Source of the DNA: Clostridia bacterium
GTDB lineage: Bacteria; Bacillota; Clostridia; UBA1381; UBA9506
Length of the DNA: 64,000 bases
Assembly: GCA_017416855.1 (NCBI GenBank)
Contig: JAFQAZ010000011.1
Coordinates: 245,355 to 309,354 of the forward strand
Direction of reading: 5' to 3'
Shown here: piece by piece, positions 16,493-26,511 of the stretch
How the letters are laid out: each line of letters begins with the position of its first letter
How positions within the stretch are numbered: the first letter of the stretch is position 1
Position numbers and translations under genes: made by a program
The notes under the pieces: model-generated
The model's input: only the letters and a program-made list of their open reading frames with translations
Databases searched by the model: none
Told to the model about the DNA's origin: nothing

Positions 16493-17803
16493 TTATCGAT
16501 GATTTTTAGTTCGTTGTTTACCCACACGGATAGATTGCACCAAATGACGTTTCGCAGGGCAACTGTAAGAACAACAACCACATTCAATGCAGTCAAAAAT
16601 GTTTTCTTTTTTACATTTATCCCACTGCTCCGCGAGCACATACGCATTCAACAAAAGCGGTCGCAAATTCATAGGACAGGCATCGACGCATTTGCCACAA
16701 CGGATGCAGGGTGTTTCCGGTAAAACTCTTGCTTCTTCTTTAGACAGCAATAAGATTGAAGAAGTTCCCTTTACCACCGGCACATCTAAAGAATAACCGG
16801 CTACGCCCATCATCGGTCCGCCCATAATAATTTTAGCCGGTTCATCCTTTAATCCACCGGCTGAATCAATGATGTGCCGGAATGGTGTACCGATTCGTAC
16901 AGAATAGTTGCCGGGCTTCTCTACTAAATTCCCTGAAACCGTTACAATTCTCCTCATGAGCGGTTGTCCCATAGCAAGAGCACGGTAAAGCGATGAAACC
17001 GTATCAATATTTAACACAAGACAACCAATATCCATGGGGAGTCCACCGGATGGAACTTCCTGCCCTGTCACTGCGTAAATGAGCTGTTTTTCGGCCCCCT
17101 GCGGATATTTCTTGGCAAGGGTTAAAATCTCTATACCAGGGTATGCCTTTACGCGTTGCTTCAATAGCGTAATGGCATCGCTTTTATTTTCTTCAACACC
17201 AATATAAGCCTTTGCATCCGGAAAGAGATGCTTCACAACCAAAAGGCCTTCCAGCACTTCTTCCGGTGTTTCCAACATAACACGATGGTCTGAGGTAAGA
17301 TAGGGTTCGCACTCAGCACCATTTACGATAATACGCGAAATATGCTTATCTAAAGGCGGTGACAATTTTATATGCGTGGGAAACCCTGCTCCGCCCATAC
17401 CCACAATGCCCGCTTCGCGGATAATTTGAATAATTTCATCTGAATCAAGCAAATCAATATGCCAGATATTAATTGGGTCAGCCGGTGTATCCAGTCCATC
17501 GTTTTCAATCACTATAGTAGGCACCTTAATGCCGGAAGGATGAAGATATAGACCAATATCCTTCACCACGCCTGATACAGAGGAATGGAGCGGCACCGTC
17601 ATTTTTGCAGTACTGTCAGCAATCTTTTGTCCCATTAAAACCTTGTCACCAACTCGCACCACTGGCTCTATCGGTGCACCAATGTGTTGTCCTAACGGAA
17701 AATATAAAAGTTCCGGTGGTGTCAGCACCTCAATGGAACAAGTTTTCGTCTGCTCTTTGCGGTCGTTTGGATGAATGCCTTTTTTAAAGGTTAATTTTTG
17801 CAT
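16493..17803 (-). CDS. rnfC: Rnf complex subunit C (NADH/FMN/Fe-S)
   Basis: RnfC is the peripheral NAD-reducing subunit. The 436-residue chain has the N-terminal barrel-sandwich region (LLYFPLGQHIGAPIEPVV). The NADH/FMN-binding segment follows (REAGIVGMGGAGFPTHIKL near residue 130, then NGAECEPYLT). Two [4Fe-4S] motifs are near the C-terminus: CIRCGKCVDACP and CIECGCCSYSCP. It is the first gene of rnfCDGEAB. The ATG at 17803 is preceded by GCGGAGGCG, a good ribosome binding site. Confidence 0.96.
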   Translation of the reverse strand: MQKLTFKKGIHPNDRKEQTKTCSIEVLTPPELLYFPLGQHIGAPIEPVVRVGDKVLMGQKIADSTAKMTVPLHSSVSGVVKDIGLYLHPSGIKVPTIVIENDGLDTPADPINIWHIDLLDSDEIIQIIREAGIVGMGGAGFPTHIKLSPPLDKHISRIIVNGAECEPYLTSDHRVMLETPEEVLEGLLVVKHLFPDAKAYIGVEENKSDAITLLKQRVKAYPGIEILTLAKKYPQGAEKQLIYAVTGQEVPSGGLPMDIGCLVLNIDTVSSLYRALAMGQPLMRRIVTVSGNLVEKPGNYSVRIGTPFRHIIDSAGGLKDEPAKIIMGGPMMGVAGYSLDVPVVKGTSSILLLSKEEARVLPETPCIRCGKCVDACPMNLRPLLLNAYVLAEQWDKCKKENIFDCIECGCCSYSCPAKRHLVQSIRVGKQRTKNHR

Positions 17804-18108
17804 AAAACGCCTCCGCTAACTTTTGCAATAAAGTCATAACATTAAAATCAATAAATCTGGTTATATTGAGGATAAAATCCTGAATTTTCACAAAACAATT
17901 ATATGCAGCAAAGACACAGCATAACCATCTTTTTTGACTCTATATCTAATTATATATAATATGATTGCAAAAATCAAGAAAAGTTATTTTTTTAACACAC
18001 TCTCTCATTTTGGGAATTCAAAGACAGAATATACTAAATTTCTTTGACATTTCTTCTAAAAAAGTGTATACTAATAAATATGTACGTTTATTACTAAGGA
18101 GTTTCATT
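17804..18108. other. Divergent intergenic region, rnfC / uvrA
   Basis: An AT-rich 305-bp gap with outward-facing genes. The uvrA side has a consensus promoter (18044-18072). On the rnf side a TATAAT is visible on the - strand at 17903-17898, but no convincing -35 lies at the right distance, so the rnf promoter remains unassigned. No hairpin, riboswitch or RNA gene was recognised. Confidence 0.6.
18044..18072 (+). promoter_or_regulatory. Consensus promoter for uvrA
   Basis: TTGACA (18044-18049), 17-nt spacer, TATACT (18067-18072). Predicted start near 18079 is about 30 nt before the ATG at 18109. This rules out longer upstream in-frame starts. Confidence 0.85.
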
Positions 18109-20946
18109 ATGGCAAAAGATCATATTTACATTAAAGGCGCAAAAGAGCACAATTTGAAAAATGTCGATGTTACCATTCCCCGTGATAAATTTGTGGTATT
18201 TACTGGTCTTTCAGGCTCCGGAAAATCCTCGCTGGCATTTGATACGATTTATGCAGAAGGTCAGCGACGATATATGGAGTCTTTATCTTCTTATGCCCGT
18301 CAGTTTTTAGGGCTAATGGAAAAGCCGGATGTGGAAATGATTGACGGACTCTCTCCTGCTATCAGTATTGACCAGAAGACAACTAGCAAAAACCCGCGTT
18401 CTACCGTAGGAACTGTAACTGAAATATATGACTATCTTCGTTTATTATATGCCCGTATTGGTGTGCCCCATTGTCCCAAATGCGGAAAAGAAATCAAAAA
18501 ACAGACGGTTGACCAGATTGTTGATCAGGTGCTCACCTTGCCTGAAGGCACAAAATTTCAAATTTTAGCTCCTGTCATCCGTGGGAAGAAAGGCGAGCAT
18601 CAAAAGCTTTTGGAAGATGCCAAAAGAAACGGCTTTGTCCGCGTTAAGGTAGACGGGATTATATACGATTTATCAGAATCTATTCCCATGGAAAAAAACA
18701 AAAAACATACTGTAGAAATTGTTATTGACCGCTTGGTTGCCGGTGGTGACCATAAAAAGCGGCTGGCAGATTCGTTAGAAACTGCTCTACGGTTGGCTTC
18801 CGGTCTTGTTATCATAGATGTTATCGGCGGCGAAGAACTACTTTTCAGCGAAAACTATGCCTGTGATGATTGCGGCATCAGCTTAGAAGAAATGGCACCC
18901 CGTTCCTTCTCTTTTAACAGTCCTTTTGGTGCTTGTCCTCATTGTGCCGGCCTTGGCACACAAATGAAAATTGACCCCGCATTGGTGATTGATTTTTCAA
19001 AATCATTAAATGATGGTGCTGTATCCGCCATTGGCTGGGGTAATGCTGATAATTCCGAAAGTGTTTCCTACATGTATTTTACTGCCTTGGCAAAACGGTA
19101 TAACTTCTCGCTGGATACCCCCGTTTGTGACCTGCCGGATGATGTAATTGAGATTCTTCTCTATGGTACAAAGGGTGAAAAACTGGATCTATCCTACGAG
19201 CGTTCCTACGGTACAGCCAATTACAAAGCGGCTTTTGAAGGTGTTATCAACAATTTAGAGCGCCGCTATAACGAAACCACCAGTGAATATATGAAGGCTG
19301 AATATGAAAAAATGATGTCCTTTAAAGAGTGCCCCGTTTGTAGCGGTAAGCGTTTGAAGCCGGAGCCGCTGGCCGTAACCATTGGTGGTCTGAACATCTG
19401 GGAACTGACACAGCTTTCCATTCGGGATTCGTTGGACTTTTTTAATAATTTATCATTATCAGAACGGGATATGTCTATTGCCCGGCTGATTTTAAAAGAA
19501 ATTAAAGAACGTTTAGGCTTTTTGGTGGATGTAGGATTAAACTATTTAACCCTTTCCCGATCTGCCGGTACCCTCTCCGGTGGCGAAGCCCAGCGCATAC
19601 GTTTAGCAACTCAAATCGGTTCCAGTCTGATGGGCGTACTCTACATTTTAGACGAACCCTCTATCGGTCTTCATCAGCGTGATAACGACCGGTTGCTTGC
19701 CACCTTGAAACGACTGAGAGATTTGGGAAATACCTTAATTGTCGTTGAGCACGATGCCGATACAATGTTTGCCGCAGATTACATTGTCGATATTGGTCCC
19801 GGTGCCGGTATTCACGGTGGCGAAATCGTGGCACAGGGTACCGTTCAGGAGATTATGGAAAACAAAGACTCTATTACCGGTCAATATCTGAGCGGTGAAA
19901 AGTTTATTCCTGTTCCTACAGAAAGAAGAAAAGGAAACGGACATTTTCTGAAAATTAAAGGTGCTTTCCAAAATAACTTAAAGCATGTTAATGTTGATAT
20001 ACCTTTAGGGACTTTCTGTGCTGTTACCGGTGTCTCCGGTTCCGGTAAATCCTCTTTAGTCAACGAAGTGCTGTATAAACATTTGGCACACGAGTTAAAC
20101 CGCGCGCACATGCCCGGTGGTAGGGTGAAATCTATTGAAGGTCTGGAATACCTTGATAAGGTAATTGATATTGACCAGTCCCCCATTGGCCGCACCCCAC
20201 GCTCCAATCCGGCTACTTATACCGGTGTATTCAGTGATATCCGTAATGTGTTTGCCGGCACAACAGAAGCCAAAATACGTGGTTATAAAGCCGGGCGATT
20301 CAGTTTTAATGTGAAAGGTGGCCGTTGTGAAGCCTGCTCCGGTGACGGTATTATTAAAATTGAAATGCACTTTTTACCGGATATTTATGTCCCTTGTGAT
20401 GTTTGCAAGGGAAAGCGTTATAATCGAGAAACTCTGGACGTAAGATATAAAGGTAAAAACATCCACGAAGTGTTGGAAATGACTGCCGAAGAAGGATTGG
20501 AATTTTTCAAAAACATTCCAAAAATCAGCCGTAAACTGCAAACCCTGTGCGATGTTGGCCTTTCCTATGTAAAAATTGGTCAACCCTCTACCCAACTTTC
20601 CGGCGGTGAGGCACAGCGCGTTAAATTAGCAACGGAGCTGTCCCGTCAGGCTACCGGTAAAACCATTTATATTTTAGACGAGCCCACCACCGGTTTACAC
20701 ACCGCTGATGTTCACAAGCTTCTTGAGGTTCTGCAAAGACTGACAGATGCCGGTAACACCGTATTGGTTATCGAGCATAATCTGGATGTTATCAAATCTG
20801 CTGACTATGTCATTGACCTAGGCCCCGAAGGCGGTGACGCCGGCGGTCAGGTGATTGCTACAGGTACACCGGAAGAAATTTGTGCTTGTCCTGACTCTTA
20901 CACAGGACAATATTTAAAACGGGAACTTGAAAAAAATAATCAATAA
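18109..20946 (+). CDS. uvrA: Excinuclease ABC subunit A
   Basis: UvrA is the damage-recognition ATPase of nucleotide excision repair and works as a dimer with UvrB. The 945-residue product has two ABC ATPase modules: Walker A GLSGSGKS (33-40) with signature [12 protein letters not shown], and GVSGSGKSS with [12 protein letters not shown]. Zinc-finger cysteines are at CPKCGKE, CDDCG, and CEACSGDG paired with CDVCKGKR. The frame stays open upstream to 17965. However, AAGGAG sits 7 nt before the ATG at 18109, the protein then begins in the usual UvrA style ([17 protein letters not shown]), and the promoter overlaps the upstream extension. It is first in a run with ispD and ispF, an uncommon adjacency. 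Confidence 0.98.
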   Translation: MAKDHIYIKGAKEHNLKNVDVTIPRDKFVVFTGLSGSGKSSLAFDTIYAEGQRRYMESLSSYARQFLGLMEKPDVEMIDGLSPAISIDQKTTSKNPRSTVGTVTEIYDYLRLLYARIGVPHCPKCGKEIKKQTVDQIVDQVLTLPEGTKFQILAPVIRGKKGEHQKLLEDAKRNGFVRVKVDGIIYDLSESIPMEKNKKHTVEIVIDRLVAGGDHKKRLADSLETALRLASGLVIIDVIGGEELLFSENYACDDCGISLEEMAPRSFSFNSPFGACPHCAGLGTQMKIDPALVIDFSKSLNDGAVSAIGWGNADNSESVSYMYFTALAKRYNFSLDTPVCDLPDDVIEILLYGTKGEKLDLSYERSYGTANYKAAFEGVINNLERRYNETTSEYMKAEYEKMMSFKECPVCSGKRLKPEPLAVTIGGLNIWELTQLSIRDSLDFFNNLSLSERDMSIARLILKEIKERLGFLVDVGLNYLTLSRSAGTLSGGEAQRIRLATQIGSSLMGVLYILDEPSIGLHQRDNDRLLATLKRLRDLGNTLIVVEHDADTMFAADYIVDIGPGAGIHGGEIVAQGTVQEIMENKDSITGQYLSGEKFIPVPTERRKGNGHFLKIKGAFQNNLKHVNVDIPLGTFCAVTGVSGSGKSSLVNEVLYKHLAHELNRAHMPGGRVKSIEGLEYLDKVIDIDQSPIGRTPRSNPATYTGVFSDIRNVFAGTTEAKIRGYKAGRFSFNVKGGRCEACSGDGIIKIEMHFLPDIYVPCDVCKGKRYNRETLDVRYKGKNIHEVLEMTAEEGLEFFKNIPKISRKLQTLCDVGLSYVKIGQPSTQLSGGEAQRVKLATELSRQATGKTIYILDEPTTGLHTADVHKLLEVLQRLTDAGNTVLVIEHNLDVIKSADYVIDLGPEGGDAGGQVIATGTPEEICACPDSYTGQYLKRELEKNNQ

Positions 20947-20957
20947 AGGTGAAGGTT

Positions 20958-21662
20958 ATGAAACAAAAAAAGCAAACCAAACCCTTTGTCAGCTGCATCA
21001 TTGCTGCCGCAGGAAAAGGCAGCCGGATGCAGGCTGATATAAACAAAATCTTTTTAGAATATAGTGATATGCCGGTTTTGGCTCACACCTTGCTTACCTT
21101 CCAGCATTCTGCACTCGTTGACGAAATTATCATCGTCACATCAGAGTGTGACCTATTAGGCTGCAAGGATATTACCGAAGAATTTGAAATAACCAAAGTT
21201 AAAACCATTACGGTAGGCGGTGCCCAGCGGCAGGATTCTGTCCGTAATGCTTTGCATGAGGTTTCAGAGAATGCAGACATTGTGTTGATTCACGATGCTG
21301 CTCGCCCCCTTGTGACGGAAGCTGTGATTCAGAATGTTATTGACGGTGCGTTAGTTTATCAGGCCGCTGCTACCGGTGTTTCCTGCAAAAACACCTTGAA
21401 AGTTGCAGATGATGAAGGTCTGATTACAGATACACCAGACCGCAGTCACCTGTTTGAAATTCAAACACCCCAGGGCTTTACTGCAGAGCTCATCAAAAAA
21501 GCCCATACATACGCTTACGAGAATCAACTTTACGGCACCGATGATTGCTATTTGGTTGAGCAATTGGGTCACCGTGTCAAAATCGTGGATGGGGACTATA
21601 AAAATATTAAAATAACCACACCCGAAGATTTATTGCTGGCTGAACTTTTCAGCCGTGCTTAA
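20958..21662 (+). CDS. ispD: 2-C-methyl-D-erythritol 4-phosphate cytidylyltransferase
   Basis: IspD makes CDP-methylerythritol from MEP and CTP in the non-mevalonate isoprenoid pathway. The nucleotide-binding signature IIAAAGKGSRM is near the N-terminus. It is followed by a lysine in NKIFLEY, then GGAQRQDSVRNAL, IHDAARPLV and FEIQTPQGF, all characteristic. An in-frame GTG at 20949 is possible, but the ATG at 20958 is better placed relative to AAAGGTGA, giving about 234 residues. It is 11 bp after uvrA and 12 bp before ispF, so probably cotranscribed. Confidence 0.95.
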   Translation: MKQKKQTKPFVSCIIAAAGKGSRMQADINKIFLEYSDMPVLAHTLLTFQHSALVDEIIIVTSECDLLGCKDITEEFEITKVKTITVGGAQRQDSVRNALHEVSENADIVLIHDAARPLVTEAVIQNVIDGALVYQAAATGVSCKNTLKVADDEGLITDTPDRSHLFEIQTPQGFTAELIKKAHTYAYENQLYGTDDCYLVEQLGHRVKIVDGDYKNIKITTPEDLLLAELFSRA

Positions 21663-21674
21663 GGAGCGAGAAAA

Positions 21675-22163
21675 ATGATAACAGATATTCGAATTGGTCA
21701 CGGTTACGATGTGCATCGTTTTACAGAAGGGAGACCTTTGATGTTAGGCGGCATTTGCGTACCCCATAATAAAGGTCTTTTAGGACATTCCGATGCCGAT
21801 GTATTGCTCCATGCGCTAATGGATGCTATGCTAGGCGCCCTGGCTTTAGGCGATATCGGCAAGCATTTTCCAGATACTGATGAAGCTTATCGTGGTGCTG
21901 ACAGTCTGTCACTTTTAAAACATGTAAATGCTTTAATTCATCAAAACGGTTACTGTCTTCATAATGCAGATGTTACTGTCATTGCTCAGGAGCCAAAGCT
22001 GGCTCCGCATATCGAGTCAATTCGCAAGACCATTGCCGAGGCATTAAACTGCTCTGTTGGTTCCATTTCTGTCAAGGCAACCACCACAGAAAAACTCGGT
22101 TTTGAAGGCCGCTGTGAAGGCATCAGCTGCCATGCTGTTTGCCTTGTGAAAAATTTATCTTAG
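21675..22163 (+). CDS. ispF: 2-C-methyl-D-erythritol 2,4-cyclodiphosphate synthase
   Basis: IspF catalyses the cyclisation step of the MEP pathway as a trimer with zinc. The 162-residue chain has the expected metal ligands in GHGYDVHRF (residues 8-16) and [16 protein letters not shown]. It also has [12 protein letters not shown] and the C-terminal [12 protein letters not shown] motif. Length is typical. A GGAG precedes the ATG. It is directly downstream of ispD; a separate promoter for cysE begins right after its stop codon. Confidence 0.97.
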   Translation: MITDIRIGHGYDVHRFTEGRPLMLGGICVPHNKGLLGHSDADVLLHALMDAMLGALALGDIGKHFPDTDEAYRGADSLSLLKHVNALIHQNGYCLHNADVTVIAQEPKLAPHIESIRKTIAEALNCSVGSISVKATTTEKLGFEGRCEGISCHAVCLVKNLS

Positions 22164-22166
22164 TCC

Positions 22167-22195
22167 TTGCTATTTTTATAATTATTTGGTATAAT
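22167..22195 (+). promoter_or_regulatory. Promoter for cysE-cysS-mrnC
   Basis: TTGCTA (22167-22172), 17-nt spacer, TATAAT (22190-22195), starting 4 bp after the ispF stop codon and 35 bp before the cysE start. No T-box structure is visible in the short leader. Confidence 0.7.
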
Positions 22196-22229
22196 ATTAT
22201 AGATACAATCATTCAGGAGGTATGCCTAC

Positions 22230-22868
22230 GTGTTCAGCCGTATGAGAAATGACATTAAAGCCATTAAAGAACGTGACCCGGCCGCCAGAAGCTCTATGGA
22301 AGTTTTCTTTATGTATTCCGGTTTTCACGCTGTCTGTTGGCATCGTGTTGCCCATTGGCTGTATAAGAGACATTGCTTCGGTTTGGCTCGTTTCATTTCA
22401 CAAAGCAGTCGTTTCTGGACAGGTATAGAAATCCATCCCGGAGCGACCATCGGCCGCGGATTATTCATTGACCATGGCATGGGCGTTGTCATTGGTGAAA
22501 CTACAGAAATCGGTGATAACTGTACCATTTATCAGGGTGTAACCTTGGGCGGTACCGGTAAAGAAACCGGTAAACGTCACCCAACATTAGGAAACAATGT
22601 AATGGTTGGTAGCGGTGCCAAAATTTTAGGTCCCTTCACCGTAGGGGATAATTCCAAAATTGCTGCCGGTGCTGTAGTTTTAAATGAAGTGCCACCTAAT
22701 TCCACCTGTGTAGGCGTTCCCGCCAGAATTGTGAAGATAAACGATAAAAAGGTAAGCGATTTAGACCAGATTCATATTCCCGACCCGGTTTCTCAGGAGC
22801 TTTGTCGTTTGCAGGCTCAGCTGCAACGTCTTGAGAAAAAGCTCGAGAAACAGAATAGCGAAGAATAA
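22230..22868 (+). CDS. cysE: Serine O-acetyltransferase
   Basis: CysE acetylates serine with acetyl-CoA, the first step of cysteine synthesis. The 212-residue protein has the helical N-terminal part ([30 protein letters not shown], key residues DPAA and HRVAHWL). The hexapeptide beta-helix follows ([53 protein letters not shown]), ending in VGVPARIV. The start is a GTG at 22230, 9 nt after AGGAGG. Its position just upstream of cysS is a common Firmicute arrangement that links cysteine synthesis with its tRNA charging. Confidence 0.96.
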   Translation: MFSRMRNDIKAIKERDPAARSSMEVFFMYSGFHAVCWHRVAHWLYKRHCFGLARFISQSSRFWTGIEIHPGATIGRGLFIDHGMGVVIGETTEIGDNCTIYQGVTLGGTGKETGKRHPTLGNNVMVGSGAKILGPFTVGDNSKIAAGAVVLNEVPPNSTCVGVPARIVKINDKKVSDLDQIHIPDPVSQELCRLQAQLQRLEKKLEKQNSEE

Positions 22869-22893
22869 AATTCATATAAGGACGGTTAAATAC

Positions 22894-24297
22894 ATGAAAA
22901 TTTACAACACAATGACCCGCAAAAAAGAAGAGTTTATCCCCTTAGTGCCCGGTGAAGTAAAAATGTACTCCTGTGGCCCTACTGTGTATAATTATTTCCA
23001 CATTGGTAATGCGCGTCCCTTTATTATTTTTGATACACTGCGCCGTTATTTTGAATTCCGTGGTTATAATGTTAAATTTGTTCAGAATTTTACTGATATT
23101 GATGATAAAATGATTAAAAATGCTAACGAACAAGGCGTAACCGTCCGTGAATTGGCTGACCGTTTCATTGATGAGTATTTTACCGATGCGAAAGGTCTTT
23201 CCATCCGTGAAGCTACTGTACATCCCCGTGCGACAGAAAACATTGATGCCATTATAGAAACCATTAAGAGTCTGATTGATAAAGGCTATGCCTATGAAGC
23301 CGATGGAGACGTTTATTTTGAAACCCAGCGTTTTTCTGAATATGGTAAGCTGTCCGGACAGCCTTTAGAGGATTTAGCTGCCGGTGCCCGTATTGGCGTG
23401 GATGAACGCAAGCGCAACCCCATGGACTTTGCTCTGTGGAAAAACAAAAAAGAAGGCGAACCCGCTTGGGAAAGCCCCTGGGGCGAAGGCCGTCCTGGCT
23501 GGCATATTGAATGTTCTGCTATGGTTAACCGCTATTTAGGCGAAACCATTGATATCCACTCCGGCGGTCAGGACTTGATTTTTCCTCATCACGAAAACGA
23601 AATTGCCCAGAGTGAATGTGCTAACGGCAAGCCCTTTGCCCGCTACTGGATGCATAACGGCTATATCAATGTGAACAACGAAAAAATGGCAAAATCAAAA
23701 GGTAATTTCTTTACTGTTCGTGATGTTGCTAAAAAATATGACTATGAAGTTATTCGTTTCTTTATGCTGTCTGCGCACTATCGTAGCGCCATCAACTTCT
23801 CTGATGAACTGTTAAAGCAGTCAGAAACAGGCCTAGAACGGTTATATACCTGTCTTTATAACCTGGAATTTTTACAGGCCAAAGCAACGAAAAAGGCCCT
23901 TTCAGAAGCTGATGAAGATATTTTAAAGCAGCTTGACGGATTCTCTGAGCAGTTCTGCACAGCTATGGATGATGACTTAAATACAGCAGATGCTATCTCT
24001 GCCCTGTTCGATCTGGCTCGTTTCTTAAATTCCAATATCAAAGCAGAAAGTCCTTTAGTTTTATTTGAAGCTGCTATCTCTAAGCTTCGTGAATTAGGCG
24101 GTGTGCTGGGAATTTTATATAAAGAGCAGGAGGATTCCGTCAGCGATGAAGTAAAAGCACTCCTTGAAAAGCGTAAAGAGGCTCGTCAGAATAAAGATTG
24201 GGCACTTTCTGACCAGATTCGTGACGAATTAAAAGCCTTGGGTGTTGAAGTATTGGATACACGTCAGGGCATGAAACTGAATATCACAAAGAGGTAA
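22894..24297 (+). CDS. cysS: Cysteinyl-tRNA synthetase
   Basis: A 467-residue class I aminoacyl-tRNA synthetase. Visible motifs are [15 protein letters not shown] (zinc cysteine plus the HIGN signature), [20 protein letters not shown] and [18 protein letters not shown] with further zinc ligands, and KMAKSKGN as the KMSKS loop. The frame is open from 22831, within cysE, but the ATG at 22894 follows an AAGGA sequence and gives the standard N-terminus [14 protein letters not shown]. It is 25 bp after cysE and 4 bp before mrnC. Confidence 0.97.
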   Translation: MKIYNTMTRKKEEFIPLVPGEVKMYSCGPTVYNYFHIGNARPFIIFDTLRRYFEFRGYNVKFVQNFTDIDDKMIKNANEQGVTVRELADRFIDEYFTDAKGLSIREATVHPRATENIDAIIETIKSLIDKGYAYEADGDVYFETQRFSEYGKLSGQPLEDLAAGARIGVDERKRNPMDFALWKNKKEGEPAWESPWGEGRPGWHIECSAMVNRYLGETIDIHSGGQDLIFPHHENEIAQSECANGKPFARYWMHNGYINVNNEKMAKSKGNFFTVRDVAKKYDYEVIRFFMLSAHYRSAINFSDELLKQSETGLERLYTCLYNLEFLQAKATKKALSEADEDILKQLDGFSEQFCTAMDDDLNTADAISALFDLARFLNSNIKAESPLVLFEAAISKLRELGGVLGILYKEQEDSVSDEVKALLEKRKEARQNKDWALSDQIRDELKALGVEVLDTRQGMKLNITKR

Positions 24298-24301
24298 GGT
24301 T

Positions 24302-24715
24302 ATGGGTACTACATTTTCTCCTTGCCTTTCTGCTCAACAAGCCAGAGGTTATTCTCCTCTGGCCTTGGCATTTATTGGCGATGCTGTGTATGAAGAATTC
24401 ATCCGTACCAAAATTATCCTTCGCGCTAATATGTCTGCCAATAAATTACACCGAGAAGCTGTTAAATTTGTCAAAGCTTCAGCTCAGAGTCTTGCTATGA
24501 AGACACTTCTGCCCCTATTAACCGAAGAGGAAGAAGATGTTTTCAAACGTGGCCGTAATGCACATTCTGCCTCTGTTCCCAAAAATGCAGATGTAACAGA
24601 ATACCGAGCCGCAACCGGATTTGAAGCTCTGATGGGATATTTGTATCTGACAGCTCAGCAAGAGCGTTTACACGATTTAATGCAAAAGGCTTTTCAGTCC
24701 ATTGAGGAAGGCTAA
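24302..24715 (+). CDS. mrnC: Mini-ribonuclease III
   Basis: Mini-III is a dimeric RNase III-type nuclease without a double-stranded RNA-binding domain, needed for 23S rRNA end maturation in Firmicutes. The 137-residue protein shows LALAFIGDAVYEEFIR near residue 22 (catalytic Asp and Glu region), KRGRNAHSASVPKNADVTEYRAATGFEALMGYLYL (key residues RGRNA and E in GFEALMG). cysS-mrnC is a conserved neighbourhood; the rlmB and sigH genes that often follow are absent here. Confidence 0.95.
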   Translation: MGTTFSPCLSAQQARGYSPLALAFIGDAVYEEFIRTKIILRANMSANKLHREAVKFVKASAQSLAMKTLLPLLTEEEEDVFKRGRNAHSASVPKNADVTEYRAATGFEALMGYLYLTAQQERLHDLMQKAFQSIEEG

Positions 24716-24735
24716 TCGTTAGGGGAAACAACAAA

Positions 24736-25569
24736 ATGAATTCTCTTTCTGTCAAAAGTATTGCAAAAAAATGGTATTCTCTGCTCCCTTTTCCAAAAGA
24801 ATATGATCAGGATTTTCAAGTTATACTACAGAGTACGCCCAATGTTGAACCTGTTTCCCTCTCTGAATACAACTGGAAAATTCACGAGGACGATCAAAAT
24901 CTGAACATGGTGATGGTTTTATATTTTTTAGAAGAATTAAAAGCCATCTATGGCGCCAAAGGGATTCCGGACAATATCTTTTGGGAAACAGTTAAAGAAA
25001 TTACTGTGTATACCAGGCGTACTAAGGAAATGACCGGGGCCATTGGTATCAAGCGATTACATATGAGTCTTCTCATTCTGTCGGCACGTTTGTTCCGCAT
25101 TGGCAGATTACAGTTTTGTATGGATTCATTATTTTTTGATATACCTGAAAAAGGCTTATATACGGGTGAACCTGTACTGGATGTACACATCACAGAAGAT
25201 GGTTCGTTAGACATTACAGCCTGCAAAGATAGTTTTCAGATGGCTGAAGAATTCTTCGCAAGATATTTCCCTGATTTTCGCTACCAATATTATACCTGCC
25301 ATTCCTGGCTGATGGATAAAGGACTTTCAAAGTTTTTACATAAAAATGCCAATATACTGAAATTTCAAAAATTGTTTGAAATCTTTAACCACCATGAAAG
25401 TGATACCATTTTAAGCTTTTTGTTTCAATACGGACTTACTGACAGAGAAAAGCTCAAAGACTTTCCTGTTACCTCTGTTTTTGCTCAAAAAATCAAAGAG
25501 CATGCTTTGGACGGTGACAAGTTTTATGCTGCATCCGGTATTCGCAATAAAAGCTGTCAAAACTGGTAA
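24736..25569 (+). CDS. Acyltransferase-like protein with a GNAT-type C-terminal half
   Basis: A 277-residue soluble protein. Its layout and the segments HMSLLILSARLFRIGRLQFC, LDVHITEDGSLD and FFARYFPDFRYQYYTCHSWL resemble Firmicute proteins annotated as acyltransferase-domain (two-part NAT_N / GNAT C-terminal) proteins. I recognise the family only loosely, and no catalytic residue can be assigned. The sequence HITEDGSLD in the centre sits where such proteins have a short HIP-type turn. It lies 20 bp after mrnC on the same strand and could be cotranscribed, but it is not a usual member of the cysS-mrnC neighbourhood. A long-loop inverted repeat follows it. Function unknown. Confidence 0.6.
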   Translation: MNSLSVKSIAKKWYSLLPFPKEYDQDFQVILQSTPNVEPVSLSEYNWKIHEDDQNLNMVMVLYFLEELKAIYGAKGIPDNIFWETVKEITVYTRRTKEMTGAIGIKRLHMSLLILSARLFRIGRLQFCMDSLFFDIPEKGLYTGEPVLDVHITEDGSLDITACKDSFQMAEEFFARYFPDFRYQYYTCHSWLMDKGLSKFLHKNANILKFQKLFEIFNHHESDTILSFLFQYGLTDREKLKDFPVTSVFAQKIKEHALDGDKFYAASGIRNKSCQNW

Positions 25570-25588
25570 TTTCTTTGTTTGATAACAT

Positions 25589-25634
25589 AAAAATCACTCT
25601 TTTTACATATTTTTATCAATTTGGAGTGATTTTT
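25589..25634 (+). promoter_or_regulatory. Inverted repeat overlapping the yitT-like ribosome binding site
   Basis: Arms 25589-25599 and 25624-25634 are perfectly complementary over 11 bp with a 24-nt loop and end in a U run. The downstream arm contains the GGAG of the following gene and abuts its TTG start. It could act as a weak terminator for the upstream gene, as a translation-occluding hairpin, or both. Confidence 0.5.
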
Positions 25635-26489
25635 TTGAAAAAACTATTGGGAATTTTGAAAATTTATGGTATAATGTTTTTTGGAGCATTTATAGCCGCT
25701 TTAGGAATCAGTCTTTTTCTGGCTCCCTCCGGCATAGTTTCCGGTGGACTTTCCGGCATTGGTATATTGGTTCATTCATTGACCGGCTTTCCAATTGGCA
25801 CCTTGGTGCTGTTATTAAATATTCCTTTATTCCTGATTGGTTTTAAATGCTTAGGAAATAATTTTTTGCTTCGTTCTGTATTTGGCGCCTTTGCATTTTC
25901 CTTGTTGATAGATATAACTTCGGTGTTACCTCCTATCACAAAAAATGTAATGCTTTGTTCCGTTTTCGGCGGTGCTCTGGCAGGCATCGGTATGGGCATT
26001 ATCTTTCTCTATGGTGCCACCACCGGTGGAACGGATATTCTTGCTCAACTACTGTACAAGCTATTTCGGTTTATAGATGTCGGAAAATGGTTATTAATCA
26101 TTGACGGCTTAATCATTCTCATATCCGGAATGGTAACCGGCAACTGGGAATATTGCCTTTATGGCATTATCAGCGCCGTGATTAACGGCATATTAGTTGA
26201 TATGATGATTCAGGGCGCAAATTTTGCTAAAACTGTTTATATTATATCAAGAAAGCCAATAGAAACTGCAGAAGAAATACTTTCTGCTTTAGGTCGTGGT
26301 GTTACCGGCCTCTACTGCAAGAAAATGTACACCAAAACTGAGGGACTCATGCTTTTGTGTGTTATCAAGAAGCATGAAATTCCTAAACTTGAACAAATCG
26401 TGCTCCGGCATGACCCAAATTCGTTTATTATCTTTTCCGGTGCCCGTTCGGTATCCGGTGAGGGTTTTAAAATTTATCCCATACATTAA
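25635..26489 (+). CDS. YitT-family membrane protein (DUF161/DUF2179)
   Basis: An integral membrane protein of about 285 residues: five or so hydrophobic segments (beginning GIMFFGAFIAALGISLF) followed by a soluble C-terminal domain of about 80 residues (VYIISRKPIETAEEIL to GARSVSGEGF) that matches the YitT C-terminal DUF2179 domain. GGLSGIGILVH and GATTGGTDILAQLL are conserved family segments. The transported substrate is not established. An ATG at 25575 keeps the frame open but has no ribosome binding site. GGAGTG at 25623-25628 lies 6 nt before the TTG at 25635, which I chose. The split transketolase follows 22 bp later. Confidence 0.88.
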   Translation: MKKLLGILKIYGIMFFGAFIAALGISLFLAPSGIVSGGLSGIGILVHSLTGFPIGTLVLLLNIPLFLIGFKCLGNNFLLRSVFGAFAFSLLIDITSVLPPITKNVMLCSVFGGALAGIGMGIIFLYGATTGGTDILAQLLYKLFRFIDVGKWLLIIDGLIILISGMVTGNWEYCLYGIISAVINGILVDMMIQGANFAKTVYIISRKPIETAEEILSALGRGVTGLYCKKMYTKTEGLMLLCVIKKHEIPKLEQIVLRHDPNSFIIFSGARSVSGEGFKIYPIH

Positions 26490-26511
26490 AATTTGAAAGG
26501 GGCGAAAAAAA

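Noticed and set aside
17898..17926. Promoter for the rnf operon
   Set aside because: A TATAAT is present on the - strand, but no -35 resembling TTGACA occurs at 16-18 nt, so I did not assign it.
17965..18108. Forty-eight extra N-terminal residues for UvrA
   Set aside because: The extension overlaps a consensus promoter at 18044-18072, lacks a ribosome binding site and does not look like UvrA; AAGGAG precedes the ATG at 18109.
22196..22893. T-box or S-box riboswitch upstream of cysE or cysS
   Set aside because: The leaders are too short and lack the conserved T-box or S-box sequence.
25647..25675. Promoter-like pair TTGGGA and TATAAT with 17-nt spacing
   Set aside because: It lies inside the YitT-like coding region with no gene start suitably placed downstream; likely chance in AT-rich DNA.
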